A stretch of 64,000 nt of DNA from NCBI GenBank assembly GCA_963760405.1, contig CAVXCV010000007.1, forward strand, positions 241,131 through 305,130, read 5' to 3'. The stretch is from RYN-230 sp963760405 (GTDB lineage: Bacteria; Actinomycetota; Actinomycetes; Streptosporangiales; Streptosporangiaceae). The notes below the pieces were generated by a model that did not search any database, was not told where the DNA came from, and saw only the letters and a list, made by a program, of their open reading frames with translations. Made by a program: the position numbers and the translations under genes. Of this stretch, positions 36,960 to 45,660 are shown in pieces (the stretch's first letter is position 1; the number at the start of each line of letters is the position of its first letter).

Positions 36960-37035
36960 GCGACATATCACGCGTTCCGTCCGGCAGGACCGGGACAAAC
37001 CGGGCAGAATTTTGACGGAACGCGTGATATGTCGC
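36960..37035. repeat. 22-bp perfect inverted repeat between convergent genes
   Basis: Arms 36960-36981 and 37014-37035 are exact complements around a 32-nt spacer; the arm starts GCGACATATCACGCG. It fills the 158-bp gap between the flavoprotein gene and the convergent alcohol dehydrogenase. It may act as a bidirectional terminator, but it has no T-tract and a long loop, so a small mobile-element remnant or recombination site is also possible. Confidence 0.9.
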
Positions 37036-37072
37036 TGAGGCTGGCTCAGCTGCGTGGCCGCCCGGGCCTGGC

Positions 37073-38185
37073 TCAGTGCTCGAACACCATGACGCCGCGC
37101 ACGTTCTTGCCGTCCAGCAGGTCCTGGTAGCCCTGGTTGACCTCGTCCAGCCGGTACTGGCTGGTGATCAGCTCATCGAGCTTGAGCCGGCCGGACCGGT
37201 ACAGCTGGAGCATCAGCGGGATGTCCTCGAACGGGTTGCCGCCGCCGAACAGCGCGCCCTGGATGCGCTTTTCGAACAGGGTCAGCTCGAAGCTGGGGAT
37301 CTGGATGTTCTTCTGCCCCGGCCCGGCCAGCCCGGTGATGATCATCGTGCCGTGCTTGCGGATGGCCGCGAACGCCGCCGCCACCACGTCCTCGGTGACC
37401 ACGCCCACCGTGACCAGGGCCTGGTCCGCGCCCACGCCCTGGGTCAGGCCGGTGATGATCTCCTGCGCCGCGGTGGCGTCCGGCGCGCTGTGCGTGGCGC
37501 CGAGCCGCTCGGCCAGCCCGCGCTTGGCAGGCACCGGGTCCACCGCGATCACGTGCTGCGCGCCAGCGAACGCCGCGCCCTGCACGGCGTTGATGCCGAC
37601 GCCACCGATGCCGTACACCACCACGGTGTCCCCGGGCCGGACCCCGCCCGCGTTGACCGCGGTGCCCCAGCCGGTCGGCACCCCGCAGCCGGCCAGCACC
37701 ACCACCTCCAGCGGCAGGTCAGCGTCGATCTTGACGCAGGAATGCTCAGACACCGTGCCCCACTGGGAGAACGTGCCGAGCAGGCACATCTGGCCGAAGT
37801 CCTGGCCCTCGGCGTGGAACCGGAACGTGCCGTCGGGCAGGCAGTTCTCCACCAGCAACGCGCCCAGATCGCACAGGTTGGTCAGGCCGCGGGCGCAGAA
37901 CCGGCAGTGCCCGCAGACCGGGAGGAACGAGCAGACGATGTGATCGCCGGGGGCCAGCCGGGTGACCCCGGGGCCGGTCTCCTCGATGATGCCCGCACCC
38001 TCGTGCCCGCCGACAATGGGGTAGCGGACCGGGATGTCACCGGTCCGCAGGTGCTCGTCGGAGTGGCACAGGCCCGCGGCCACCCAGCGGACCAGCACCT
38101 CGCCGGCCTTGGGCCGGTCCAGGTCCAGCTCGGTGATCTCCCAGTCCTTGCCGACGTCGCGCAGTACAGCCGCCCTGGTCTTCAT
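37073..38185 (-). CDS. NDMA-dependent (Rxyl_3153-type) zinc alcohol dehydrogenase
   Basis: 370 residues. Catalytic zinc ligands are in GLCHSDEH and GGHEGAG, the structural-zinc loop in CGHCRFCARGLTNLC, and the nucleotide fold in GIGGVGINAVQGA. The SEHSCVKIDADLPLEVVVLAGCGVPTGWG stretch is typical of the actinobacterial family that keeps NAD tightly bound and is assayed with nitrosodimethylaniline. It oxidises an alcohol to an aldehyde. ATG 38185 fits family length; longer frames run into repetitive sequence. It follows the PaaX gene by 31 bp on the same strand. Confidence 0.9.
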   Translation of the reverse strand: MKTRAAVLRDVGKDWEITELDLDRPKAGEVLVRWVAAGLCHSDEHLRTGDIPVRYPIVGGHEGAGIIEETGPGVTRLAPGDHIVCSFLPVCGHCRFCARGLTNLCDLGALLVENCLPDGTFRFHAEGQDFGQMCLLGTFSQWGTVSEHSCVKIDADLPLEVVVLAGCGVPTGWGTAVNAGGVRPGDTVVVYGIGGVGINAVQGAAFAGAQHVIAVDPVPAKRGLAERLGATHSAPDATAAQEIITGLTQGVGADQALVTVGVVTEDVVAAAFAAIRKHGTMIITGLAGPGQKNIQIPSFELTLFEKRIQGALFGGGNPFEDIPLMLQLYRSGRLKLDELITSQYRLDEVNQGYQDLLDGKNVRGVMVFEH

Positions 38186-38216
38186 GGGCACATCCTGCGC
38201 GGCCCCACCCCCATGG

Positions 38217-39326
38217 TCATTGTGCGCGCGGCCCAAGAATCCGCCCCTCGGCTTGTGCCCAAGCGCCCATTGCCAGTCCATGATCATCACCGATTCCATG
38301 ATCATCAGCCGGGGAGGGGTGGCTGGCGCCGGGGGCGGGGGCGGTCTGCAGCTCGGAGCTGTGATGGGTGGCGTACTTGGCCAGCTCCGGGCTGTACCGG
38401 GCGATGATCTGGCGGACCCGGTGCGAGGCGAGCGGGCCGAGCAGGTCGTAGGTGGTGGTGAACAGCTCGCGGGCCGCGGCCCGGGGCCAGGCCTCGGGCA
38501 GCAGCTCGTCCGGCAGGTCCGGGTCGAGCTGCGGGAACGCCCGCCACTCGTCCATGATCCCGGTCCGGGTGATCAGCGCCGCCACCGGCGAGACCCGTCC
38601 GGCCAGCGTGCGTTCCCGCAGTGCCCTGGCGTTCCCGATGAAATGGTCATACCGGCCCCGGAGCTGGTCCAGGTCCCAGGCCTGCTGCGGCAGCCCGTCC
38701 GGGCCGGTGCCCGGGACGATGCTGGCCCGGAACGCCGTGGCCGTGCTGATGCCCAGCTCGGCGAGCTGGCTGATCACCTCGGCCGCACGGTCCCGGGGAG
38801 CGACCCACAGGCCGTCGTAGAGCGGAGCGAAACCCAGCCAGCGGAGCTGCTTGCGCAGCGAGTCGCGGGCGGCCCGGTTCTGCTCCGGCACGGAGAAGGC
38901 GACCAGGCTCCACCTGCCGTCCCACGGTTGCGAGTCACGGCCGAAGGAGAAGATCTGGCGGCCGCCGTCGTCGAGCACCCGGGCCGCCCGTTCGCTCAGC
39001 GAGACCACGGTCCGGCGGCCGCTCTTCGAGGTGATGAGCAGCCCGTTGCGGGTGAGCCGGCTGAGCGCGGCCCGGGCCGCGGAGTCACTGACGCCGAACT
39101 CGGCCAGCAGCGCCACCAGTGCGGCCGAGGGCAGCGGCTCGGCCCGCCGCCACCAGTAGTCGCCGAGCAGGGTGAGCAGCAGCCGGGGCGGCCGCTGCAC
39201 CGTGCTCCCCGGGCCGCCCGGGCTCGCGGAACCGGGCCCGCCGGGCCAGGCGTCCGGTACCTCGTCGCTGGCGAAGTCGGCCTCAGCAGCCGGGCGGCTG
39301 CTGAGCGGTGGCGTGTTCCCCGGCAT
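38217..39326 (-). CDS. PaaX-family transcriptional regulator
   Basis: 369 residues. An N-terminal winged helix (LLLTLLGDYWWRRAEPLPSAALVALLAEFGVSDSAARAALSRLTRNGLL) is followed by the PaaX central domain (WSLVAFSVPEQNRAARDSLRKQLRWLGFAPLYDGLWVAP) and C-terminal domain (DPDLPDELLPEAWP). PaaX proteins usually repress catabolic genes until an acyl-CoA binds. It precedes the alcohol dehydrogenase and is divergent, across 304 bp, from the dehydrogenase/cupin/CoA-ligase operon, both likely targets. N-terminal 45 and C-terminal 40 residues are unconserved. Confidence 0.9.
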   Translation of the reverse strand: MPGNTPPLSSRPAAEADFASDEVPDAWPGGPGSASPGGPGSTVQRPPRLLLTLLGDYWWRRAEPLPSAALVALLAEFGVSDSAARAALSRLTRNGLLITSKSGRRTVVSLSERAARVLDDGGRQIFSFGRDSQPWDGRWSLVAFSVPEQNRAARDSLRKQLRWLGFAPLYDGLWVAPRDRAAEVISQLAELGISTATAFRASIVPGTGPDGLPQQAWDLDQLRGRYDHFIGNARALRERTLAGRVSPVAALITRTGIMDEWRAFPQLDPDLPDELLPEAWPRAAARELFTTTYDLLGPLASHRVRQIIARYSPELAKYATHHSSELQTAPAPGASHPSPADDHGIGDDHGLAMGAWAQAEGRILGPRAQ

Positions 39327-39630
39327 ATGCCCAGCGTAGCGAATTGCGGCGACCTATCACCACAACACAGGCTGCTTCTGGGTTCACGCCCGACGTGAGT
39401 TGCGTCACGCGATTCAGGCGCGCGCCGATATCGTTTTCGTCATTCTTGGCCTCAGCCGGGCGGCTCGATGCCCAGTCCCTCCGGCACCGGCCGGGCGGAA
39501 CCGCTGCGGCCAGGTACCGGATTGTGGCCAGGCACAGGAAGGCCGCGGCCGGTTTGGGCGCATCTGGCATTGTGTACCGGGCACCCCGGTGCGACTCTCC
39601 AGGAAAACCGGAGGGGAGTGAGAACCGCCG
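39327..39630. other. Divergent promoter region, no gene seen
   Basis: 304 bp between PaaX and the rightward catabolic operon. No convincing coding frame, repeat or RNA fold was found. It must hold both promoters and probably the PaaX site; a GGAGGGGAG ribosome-site-like stretch lies near its right end. Confidence 0.5.
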
Positions 39631-40713
39631 ATGCTGGCCGCGGTGACCCGCTCTCCTGGCGTACTGGTCGTGGACGACATCCCCGACCCCGGCCCGCCGG
39701 GCCCGTGTGACGTGATCATCCGGCCGGAGGTCGTCGGCATCTGCGGGTCTGACCTGCATGTATACAGCGGCGACGTGGGCGCGCTGTCTGGTGCCGGTGA
39801 CTTCTTCCCCCGGGTGCAGGGGCACGAGCTGTCCGCGATCATCGAGGCGACCGGCCAGGACTGCCCGGCCGGGCTGCGGGCCGGGCACCGGGTCGCGGTG
39901 TGGCCGCTGCGGGCCTGCGGCCGCTGCTACCCCTGCCGGATCGGCCGCCCCAACGCCTGCGTGTCACTCCAGTTGTTCGGCATCCACCTCGACGGCGGCC
40001 TGCAGCAACTGCTCAGCGTGCCCGCCGCCCAGGTCTTCCCCACCGGGGATCTCAGCGCGGAGGCTGGCGCGTTCATCGAGCCGATGTCGATCGCCGTGCA
40101 CGCCCTGGAGCGGGCCGGGATCCGGGCGGGCCAGCGGGTGGCCGTGCTCGGCGCCGGGCCGATCGGGCTGGCCACGGTGCTGGCCGCGGCCGCGGCCGGG
40201 GCCAAGGTGATGGCCGCCGACCCGCTGCCGGCCCGGCGGGCCCTGGCCGCCAAGCTGGGCGCGGAGAACGTGGCCTGGGGCAGCCGTGAGGACGTCACCG
40301 GCGCGTTCCGGCAGTGGGCCCGCGGTGCGGGACCGCCCCGGGTGGTCGACACCACCGGCGACCCGCGGGCCCTGGCCCAGGCGGCGGACGTGGTCTGCGC
40401 GGCAGGCCGGGTGGTCGTGGTGGGCATGTCGGCCGCGGCCGCCCCGCTGCGCTCGGGCATCTTCCCGGAAAAGGAGATCGAGGTCGTCGGGTCGAGCTGC
40501 GCCACCGCCGCTGATTTCGCCGCCGCGGGCCGGCTGGTGCAGGCGCACCGGGAGTCGGTGGCCGCGCTGCTCACGCACCGCTTCCCGCTGGCGCAGGCGC
40601 AGCAGGCCCTCGAGTACGTGGCCAGCGCACCGCCGGACGCCATCAAGGTCCTGATCACCATCACTGAGCGTTATGCAGAACCGGCTAGCGAGCCCACAGG
40701 AGGTACGCCATGA
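39631..40713 (+). CDS. Zinc-dependent medium-chain dehydrogenase (threonine/sorbitol dehydrogenase-like)
   Basis: 360 residues. Zinc and catalytic residues appear in GICGSDLHVYSGD and QGHELSA, the structural cysteines in RACGRCYPCRIGRPNAC, and the Rossmann fold in LGAGPIGLATVLAAA. It would oxidise a secondary alcohol or polyol with NAD(P). Its stop overlaps the start of the cupin gene, which suggests the ketone it makes is the substrate of the next enzyme. Confidence 0.85.
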   Translation: MLAAVTRSPGVLVVDDIPDPGPPGPCDVIIRPEVVGICGSDLHVYSGDVGALSGAGDFFPRVQGHELSAIIEATGQDCPAGLRAGHRVAVWPLRACGRCYPCRIGRPNACVSLQLFGIHLDGGLQQLLSVPAAQVFPTGDLSAEAGAFIEPMSIAVHALERAGIRAGQRVAVLGAGPIGLATVLAAAAAGAKVMAADPLPARRALAAKLGAENVAWGSREDVTGAFRQWARGAGPPRVVDTTGDPRALAQAADVVCAAGRVVVVGMSAAAAPLRSGIFPEKEIEVVGSSCATAADFAAAGRLVQAHRESVAALLTHRFPLAQAQQALEYVASAPPDAIKVLITITERYAEPASEPTGGTP

Positions 40714-41201
40714 CTGACACCAGCAGCCTCGACCGGGTGGTGCGCGAATACCAGCGCCCCGACCTGTTCATCGCGGAAACCGAGGAGGCCTCGCCCTGGG
40801 TGCCGTTCGGCGACAAGGCACACATCCGCCACCTCGCGTTCGACGTCCGCAACAACTCCTTCACCAACATCCTGTGGATCGAGAGCGGCGGCATGCTCGG
40901 CCGGCACAAGCACCGCGGCCCGGTGTCCGGCTTCACCCTCGAAGGCAGCTGGCGCTACCTCGAATACGACTGGGTGGCCCGGGCGGGCGGGTACGTGCAC
41001 GAGAGCCCCGGTGTCATCCACACCCTGGTCAGCGATGACCCGAACGGGATGAAGACCATCTTCTGGCTGAACGGCTCGCTCGAGTTCTACGACGAGGACG
41101 ACAATCTCACGCAGACATTTGACGTCTTCTGGTACATCGATCACTATCTGAGCTACTGCAAGGAGCATGGCCTGCCGATCAACGATGCCCTCTTCGTCTG
41201 A
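40710..41201 (+). CDS. Cupin dioxygenase-like protein (dihydroxyacetophenone dioxygenase family)
   Basis: 163 residues, single cupin barrel. Metal ligands are likely in GRHKHRG and the downstream SPGVIHTL; GSWRYLEYDWVARAGGYVHE is conserved in 2,4'-dihydroxyacetophenone-dioxygenase-type and acetylacetone-cleaving-type proteins, which split C-C bonds next to carbonyls. Between a secondary-alcohol dehydrogenase and an acetoacetyl-CoA ligase, cleavage of a diketone or hydroxyketone is plausible. The substrate itself is not indicated. Confidence 0.75.
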   Translation: MTDTSSLDRVVREYQRPDLFIAETEEASPWVPFGDKAHIRHLAFDVRNNSFTNILWIESGGMLGRHKHRGPVSGFTLEGSWRYLEYDWVARAGGYVHESPGVIHTLVSDDPNGMKTIFWLNGSLEFYDEDDNLTQTFDVFWYIDHYLSYCKEHGLPINDALFV

Positions 41202-43212
41202 CCCGGGGTCCGCCGCAGACGTCCGGGATGGCGATCTGCTGTGGACACCCGGCCCCGCCGAGGTCGCCGTCACGAACCTGACCGCGTTCACCGACTGGCT
41301 CAGCCGCGAGCGTGACCTGAAGTTCGATGACTACGACGCGCTCTGGCGCTGGTCCGTGCAGGACCTGCCCGCGTTCTGGCAGGCGATCTGGGACCGGTTC
41401 GGCGTCCGGTCGTCAGCTCCCCCGCAGCAGGTACTGGGCCGCGCCACCATGCCGGGGGCGGAATGGTTCCCGGGCGCCCGGCTCAACTACGCCGAGCACG
41501 TGCTGCGCAACGAGCAGCCCGGGCAGGACGCTCTCCTTTACCGCAGCGAGGCCACGGAACTGGCCGGGCTGCCCTGGGAGAGGCTTGCCGGGCAGGTCCG
41601 GATCCTGGCCACCCGGCTGCGGATCATGGGCGTGCGCCCAGGAGACAGAGTTGTCTCCTGCTTGCCGAACATCCCGCACGCGGTGATCGCCATGCTGGCC
41701 ACCACCAGCATCGGCGCGATCTGGTCCAGCTGCTCCCCGGACTTCGGCTGGCGCGGGGTGATCGACCGGTTCACCCAGCTGGCACCGAAGGTGCTGTTCT
41801 GCGCCGACGGCTACCGCTACGGCGGTAAGGAGTTCCCCCGCACCGGGCAGATGAGCCAGATCATCGACGCGCTGGATAGCCTGCAGCACGTCATCTACCT
41901 GCCCTACCTGGAGCCCGGCCGGCTGCAGCCGCCGGCCCCATGGGCACTGAGCTGGGACGCCGTCCTCGATCACCCGCCCGTTCCGGCCGCGCGCTTCCGG
42001 TTCGAGCAGGTGCCGTTCGACCATCCGTTGTGGATCTTGTTTTCCTCGGGCACCACCGGACTGCCCAAGCCGATCATGCACGGGCATGGCGGCATCCTGC
42101 TGGAACAGCTCAAACTGCAGAACCTGCACATGAACCTGCGGCCCGGGGACCGGATGTTCTTCTTCACCACCACCGGCTGGATGATGTGGAACTTCCTGGT
42201 CAGCTCGCTGCTGCTGGGGGTCTGCCCGGTGCTGTTCGACGGCAGCCCGGCGCATCCCGGGCCGGGCGTGCTGTGGCAGGTGGCCCAGGACGCCCAGGTG
42301 AGCTTCTTCGGCGCGAGCCCGGCCTACGTGGACCTGATGACCCGGTCCGGCATCGTCCCGGGTGATCAGTTCGACCTGTCCAAACTGCACGCCGTCATGC
42401 TGGCTGGCTCACCGGTGTCCGCGGCATGCGGCGCCTGGTTTTACCGCAACGTCAAGCGTGACCTGTGGCTGTGCTCCGGCAGTGGCGGGACCGACGTGTG
42501 CACGGGCTTTTGCGGCGGGGTGCCCACCCTGCCGGTCTACGCCGGCGAGATCCAGGCCCGGAACCTCGGCGTGGCCGCGCATGCGTTCAACGAGCGCGGC
42601 GAGGACGTGGCCGACGAGGTCGGCGAGATGGTCATCACCGCGCCGATGCCGTCGATGCCGGTGGGGTTCTGGGGCGACCAGGACGGCACCCGGTACCGCG
42701 AGTCGTACTTCGCCGACTTCCCCGGGATCTGGCGGCAGGGCGACTTCTTCCGCGTCAACGCGCGGGGTGGCTGTTTCGTGCTGGGCCGCTCGGACGCCAC
42801 GCTGAACCGGCACGGGGTGCGGATGGGCACCGCCGAGATCTACGCGGTGCTCGCCTCGATACCGCAGGTGCAGGACGCGCTGATCGTCAACCTGGACCTG
42901 CCGGGCGGCGGGTTCTTCATGCCGCTGTTCGTCCGGCTGGCGGACGGCCAGGTGCTGGATGACGAGCTGCGCGCGGTGATCAGCGACCGGCTGCGCCAGG
43001 AGTACACGCCACGCCACGTGCCGGACCGGATCATCCAGGTCAGCGACATCCCGGCCACGCTCACCGGCAAGAAGATGGAAGTCCCGGTGCGCCGGATCCT
43101 GCTCGGCCTGCCGCCAGAGGCGGCCGTGAACGTGAACGCGATGGCCAACCCGGACTCGCTGGCGGAGTTCATCCGGTACGCGCAGACCCAGCAGGACTAC
43201 CCGCGTGGCTAG
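41185..43212 (+). CDS. Acetoacetate-CoA ligase (acetoacetyl-CoA synthetase)
   Basis: 675 residues. N-terminal LLWTPGPAEVAVTNLTAFTDWL and length fit AACS. The adenylate-forming motif is LFSSGTTGLPKPIMHGHGG, followed by FTTTGWMMWNF, QGDFF and the C-terminal catalytic lysine in TLTGKKMEVPVRRIL. It activates acetoacetate or a related 3-oxo acid. Start is ATG 41185 or 41167; both lie inside the cupin gene, so translation is coupled. Its last bases overlap the start of a truncated LysR gene. Confidence 0.92.
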   Translation: MPSSSDPGSAADVRDGDLLWTPGPAEVAVTNLTAFTDWLSRERDLKFDDYDALWRWSVQDLPAFWQAIWDRFGVRSSAPPQQVLGRATMPGAEWFPGARLNYAEHVLRNEQPGQDALLYRSEATELAGLPWERLAGQVRILATRLRIMGVRPGDRVVSCLPNIPHAVIAMLATTSIGAIWSSCSPDFGWRGVIDRFTQLAPKVLFCADGYRYGGKEFPRTGQMSQIIDALDSLQHVIYLPYLEPGRLQPPAPWALSWDAVLDHPPVPAARFRFEQVPFDHPLWILFSSGTTGLPKPIMHGHGGILLEQLKLQNLHMNLRPGDRMFFFTTTGWMMWNFLVSSLLLGVCPVLFDGSPAHPGPGVLWQVAQDAQVSFFGASPAYVDLMTRSGIVPGDQFDLSKLHAVMLAGSPVSAACGAWFYRNVKRDLWLCSGSGGTDVCTGFCGGVPTLPVYAGEIQARNLGVAAHAFNERGEDVADEVGEMVITAPMPSMPVGFWGDQDGTRYRESYFADFPGIWRQGDFFRVNARGGCFVLGRSDATLNRHGVRMGTAEIYAVLASIPQVQDALIVNLDLPGGGFFMPLFVRLADGQVLDDELRAVISDRLRQEYTPRHVPDRIIQVSDIPATLTGKKMEVPVRRILLGLPPEAAVNVNAMANPDSLAEFIRYAQTQQDYPRG

Positions 43213-43292
43213 CCTGGAGCGCCCGGCCCGGCCCCGTGGCCACCTCGCCAATCTCGACCTGAACCTGCTGGTGGCCCCGCGCGAGCTGGTCC
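43205..43292 (+). pseudogene. LysR-type regulator, N-terminal stub only
   Basis: From GTG 43205 the frame reads MASLERPARPRGHLANLDLN then LLVAPRELVREP, the typical first residues of a LysR regulator just before its helix-turn-helix. The recognition helix and everything after are missing; after about 43292 the DNA belongs to another gene. The GTG overlaps the ligase stop, as an intact regulator at the operon end would. Confidence 0.65.
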
Positions 43293-43965
43293 GGGAGCCC
43301 GTACGCGCAGATCGGGGAAACCGACAACTGGGGTGCCAGCGCGTACTTCAAGCATGTCAACGCCACCGGCGGGATTCTCGGCCATAAGGTGACCTACATC
43401 GTCGAGAACAATCAGTCGTCAGCCTCGCAGTCCGAGCTCATTGCCCGTAAATGCATCCTCTCCGAGCACGCGAAATTCATCGTGGGGCCGGAGTCGGGCG
43501 CTGACACGGAGGCCGCGCTGCCGATCGCGATCTCCTATCACACCATCCTGATCAGCCTGTCCTCTGGCTGGCAGACCAACGGCTATCCCGCTAACGAACT
43601 CAACTCGTGGGGATTCCCCGGGTTCTACGACGTCTTCTACCAAGACCAGCTGGCCTCGGTGCAGCAGCTGATCGTGCCCCGCCATTACACTCGGGTCGCG
43701 CTGCTCGAGGACAACTGCGGCTCGGTCTGCCTGGCCAACAAGGCCAGCGTGCAGCAGCTGGCCAGCAAGTACGGCTTCAGCCTGGTCTCCACCCAGGTCG
43801 ACCAGGTCGGCGCCACCGACGTCACCCCGCAGGTCCTGGCCCTGCTGGCGGCCAAGCCGCAGATCATCCTGTTCGGCCTGGTGCCGGGAACGGACTCGAT
43901 TACCGCGATCCGCGGCATCCGGGCCCAGAACCCCACCATTCCGATCAGCGAGTGCTCCGGCCTCC
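43293..43965 (+). pseudogene. Branched-chain-type ABC substrate-binding protein, internal fragment
   Basis: An uninterrupted frame (SPYAQIGETDNWGASAYFKH, then VNATGGILGHKVTYIVENN onward to PTIPISECSG) matches the middle of a LivK/HAAT-type periplasmic binding protein. The signal peptide and first 60 or so residues are missing, and homology stops at about 43965 while the frame runs to 44258 as unrelated sequence. It is not a copy of the intact binding protein downstream. A deletion has apparently fused it to the LysR stub. Confidence 0.75.
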
Positions 43966-44254
43966 CGGGACCAGCCAGGCCCGGCCCGGGGACGGCCGGG
44001 GTGCTGCGCTGGCCGCGGATCTCCCGCATGTTGCGGGACCGCATCAGCAAGATGTCAGATACGCATCGGCCGGGCATATCGCTTGTGGGGCGGCACAATT
44101 CTCAACTCGATAATCCTGAGCGCTGCCACAAGCCCACCCCATTGCCGCCCGGGGCCGCTGGCGGGCCTTGTGTCAGCCGGCCCAGAACTTTAATATCGGC
44201 TCACCTTACCCAGCCGGGCAGGTATATGCCGTCACCACGAGGAGGTGGGGGCAC
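43966..44254. other. Upstream region of the ABC importer operon
   Basis: 289 bp without a gene. Base composition is less GC-rich near 44090-44120 and 44190-44225 than in the genes, as expected for a promoter. It ends in a clear AGGAGG ribosome site. Confidence 0.4.
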
Positions 44255-45613
44255 GTGAGATTGTACGGACGCGCGCCTGGCGGGCGCGCAATCATCGCAC
44301 TCGGCGCCACATTCGGACTAGCCGTCCTGGCCGCGTGCAGCAGCAATAGCTCATCCGCGAGTAAACCGTCATCACCCGCTGCCGCCTCCTCTAGCGGAAG
44401 CGCCGCAAGCGGGACAGTAAGCACGTCACAGTGCGGGACGAAGCCAGGTGTCAAGGCCACCGGAACGCCGATACCGCTGGGCGGGATTGTCACGAACCAG
44501 CCAGGAACGTCGTTCACCGATATCGCGAACATGGCTAACGCCTACTTCACCTGCGTGAACGACAATGGCGGCATCAACGGCCATCCGATCAAGTACTACA
44601 TCGCGAGCGAGCAGACCAATCCGGCGCAGATCGCGGGCTTGGCCACCCAGCTCGTGCAGACGGACCACGTCGTCGGGATCGTCGGCAACACGAGCATTAT
44701 CGAATGCTCGGTGGACCACAGTTACTGGCAGAAACTCGGCTTCTATATCGTCGACTCAGGAATCGCTCCCGAATGCTACTCGACCCCGGCCAGCGCCGCG
44801 GTCAACATGGGGCCGCGGTACAGCTCTGACGGAGCGGTGCAGTACGCGCTCGCACAGCACGCCTCCAAGATCGTGTTCGACCAGTCGAACGTCCCCGGTA
44901 CCGGTTACATCGCCGCCGGTCCGGCGGCGCTGGCCGGTAACGCGCACGTGCCGATCGTGCAGCTGACCGAGAACGTGCCGATCTCGGACGCCAACTCGGT
45001 GGCGATCAAGGAAGTTGACGACGCGGGGCCGGGCGGTGCCGTGGTGCTCAACTTCACCCCGCCGGAGGCGCTGGTGATCCTGCAGGCCGCGCAGAAGCTC
45101 GGCCTGGAGGACCGGGTCAAGCTGTGGGCGTGCTCGACCCCGTGCAACACCGACTTCCTGGCTCAGTCGCTGGGCCCGAAGTGGAACAGCAAGCTGTTCG
45201 TGAACGCCGAGCTGACCCCGCCGGACGTCACCAACACGTCGGCGATGAAGCTTTACGAGGCCATCTACAAGCAGTACGGCAAGGCGGTCTCCGGCGGCAT
45301 CGGCAGCTTCAGCCAGATGGGCTTCGCCGAGGCTGAGATCATGGTGCACGCACTGGACTCGGTCACCGGCCCGTACACGGTGGCGAGCGTCAACGCCGCG
45401 ATCAAGGCGGTGCAGAATTTCAATACCGGGATGCTGTGCCAGCTCTGGACATACGGCGCCTACCCGATGCACATTCCCAACAACGAGGACTACACGGTCA
45501 CCCCGGACAACGGCAAGATGGTGACAGCTCAGGGTTGCACCAAAATCTCCTCGGTCGACCCGCAGATTGCCGCCTACCGTCAGGTCGCAGGTGTGGCGCC
45601 GACCGCGCCATGA
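44255..45613 (+). CDS. ABC importer substrate-binding lipoprotein (branched-chain amino acid/amide type)
   Basis: 452 residues. The signal peptide ends in a lipobox LAVLAAC with acylated Cys at about residue 29, then a Ser/Ala-rich linker. The mature part has the two-lobed HAAT fold (GIVTNQPGTSFTDIANMANAYF, GGINGHPIKYYI, TDHVVGIVGNTSIIEC). GTG 44255 follows AGGAGG with 9 bases spacing. It heads a complete five-gene importer operon. Ligand unknown: amino acid, amide, urea or small acid are all possible for the family. Confidence 0.92.
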   Translation: MRLYGRAPGGRAIIALGATFGLAVLAACSSNSSSASKPSSPAAASSSGSAASGTVSTSQCGTKPGVKATGTPIPLGGIVTNQPGTSFTDIANMANAYFTCVNDNGGINGHPIKYYIASEQTNPAQIAGLATQLVQTDHVVGIVGNTSIIECSVDHSYWQKLGFYIVDSGIAPECYSTPASAAVNMGPRYSSDGAVQYALAQHASKIVFDQSNVPGTGYIAAGPAALAGNAHVPIVQLTENVPISDANSVAIKEVDDAGPGGAVVLNFTPPEALVILQAAQKLGLEDRVKLWACSTPCNTDFLAQSLGPKWNSKLFVNAELTPPDVTNTSAMKLYEAIYKQYGKAVSGGIGSFSQMGFAEAEIMVHALDSVTGPYTVASVNAAIKAVQNFNTGMLCQLWTYGAYPMHIPNNEDYTVTPDNGKMVTAQGCTKISSVDPQIAAYRQVAGVAPTAP

Positions 45614-45660
45614 GGCAGCCGGAACAAGAAGCGGCCAGAGCGTCCTGGTAGGGGCTGACG

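Noticed and set aside
43389..44258. Intact substrate-binding protein gene
   Set aside because: The frame is long, but it lacks a signal peptide and the N-terminal lobe start, and the last 95 codons are not binding-protein sequence.
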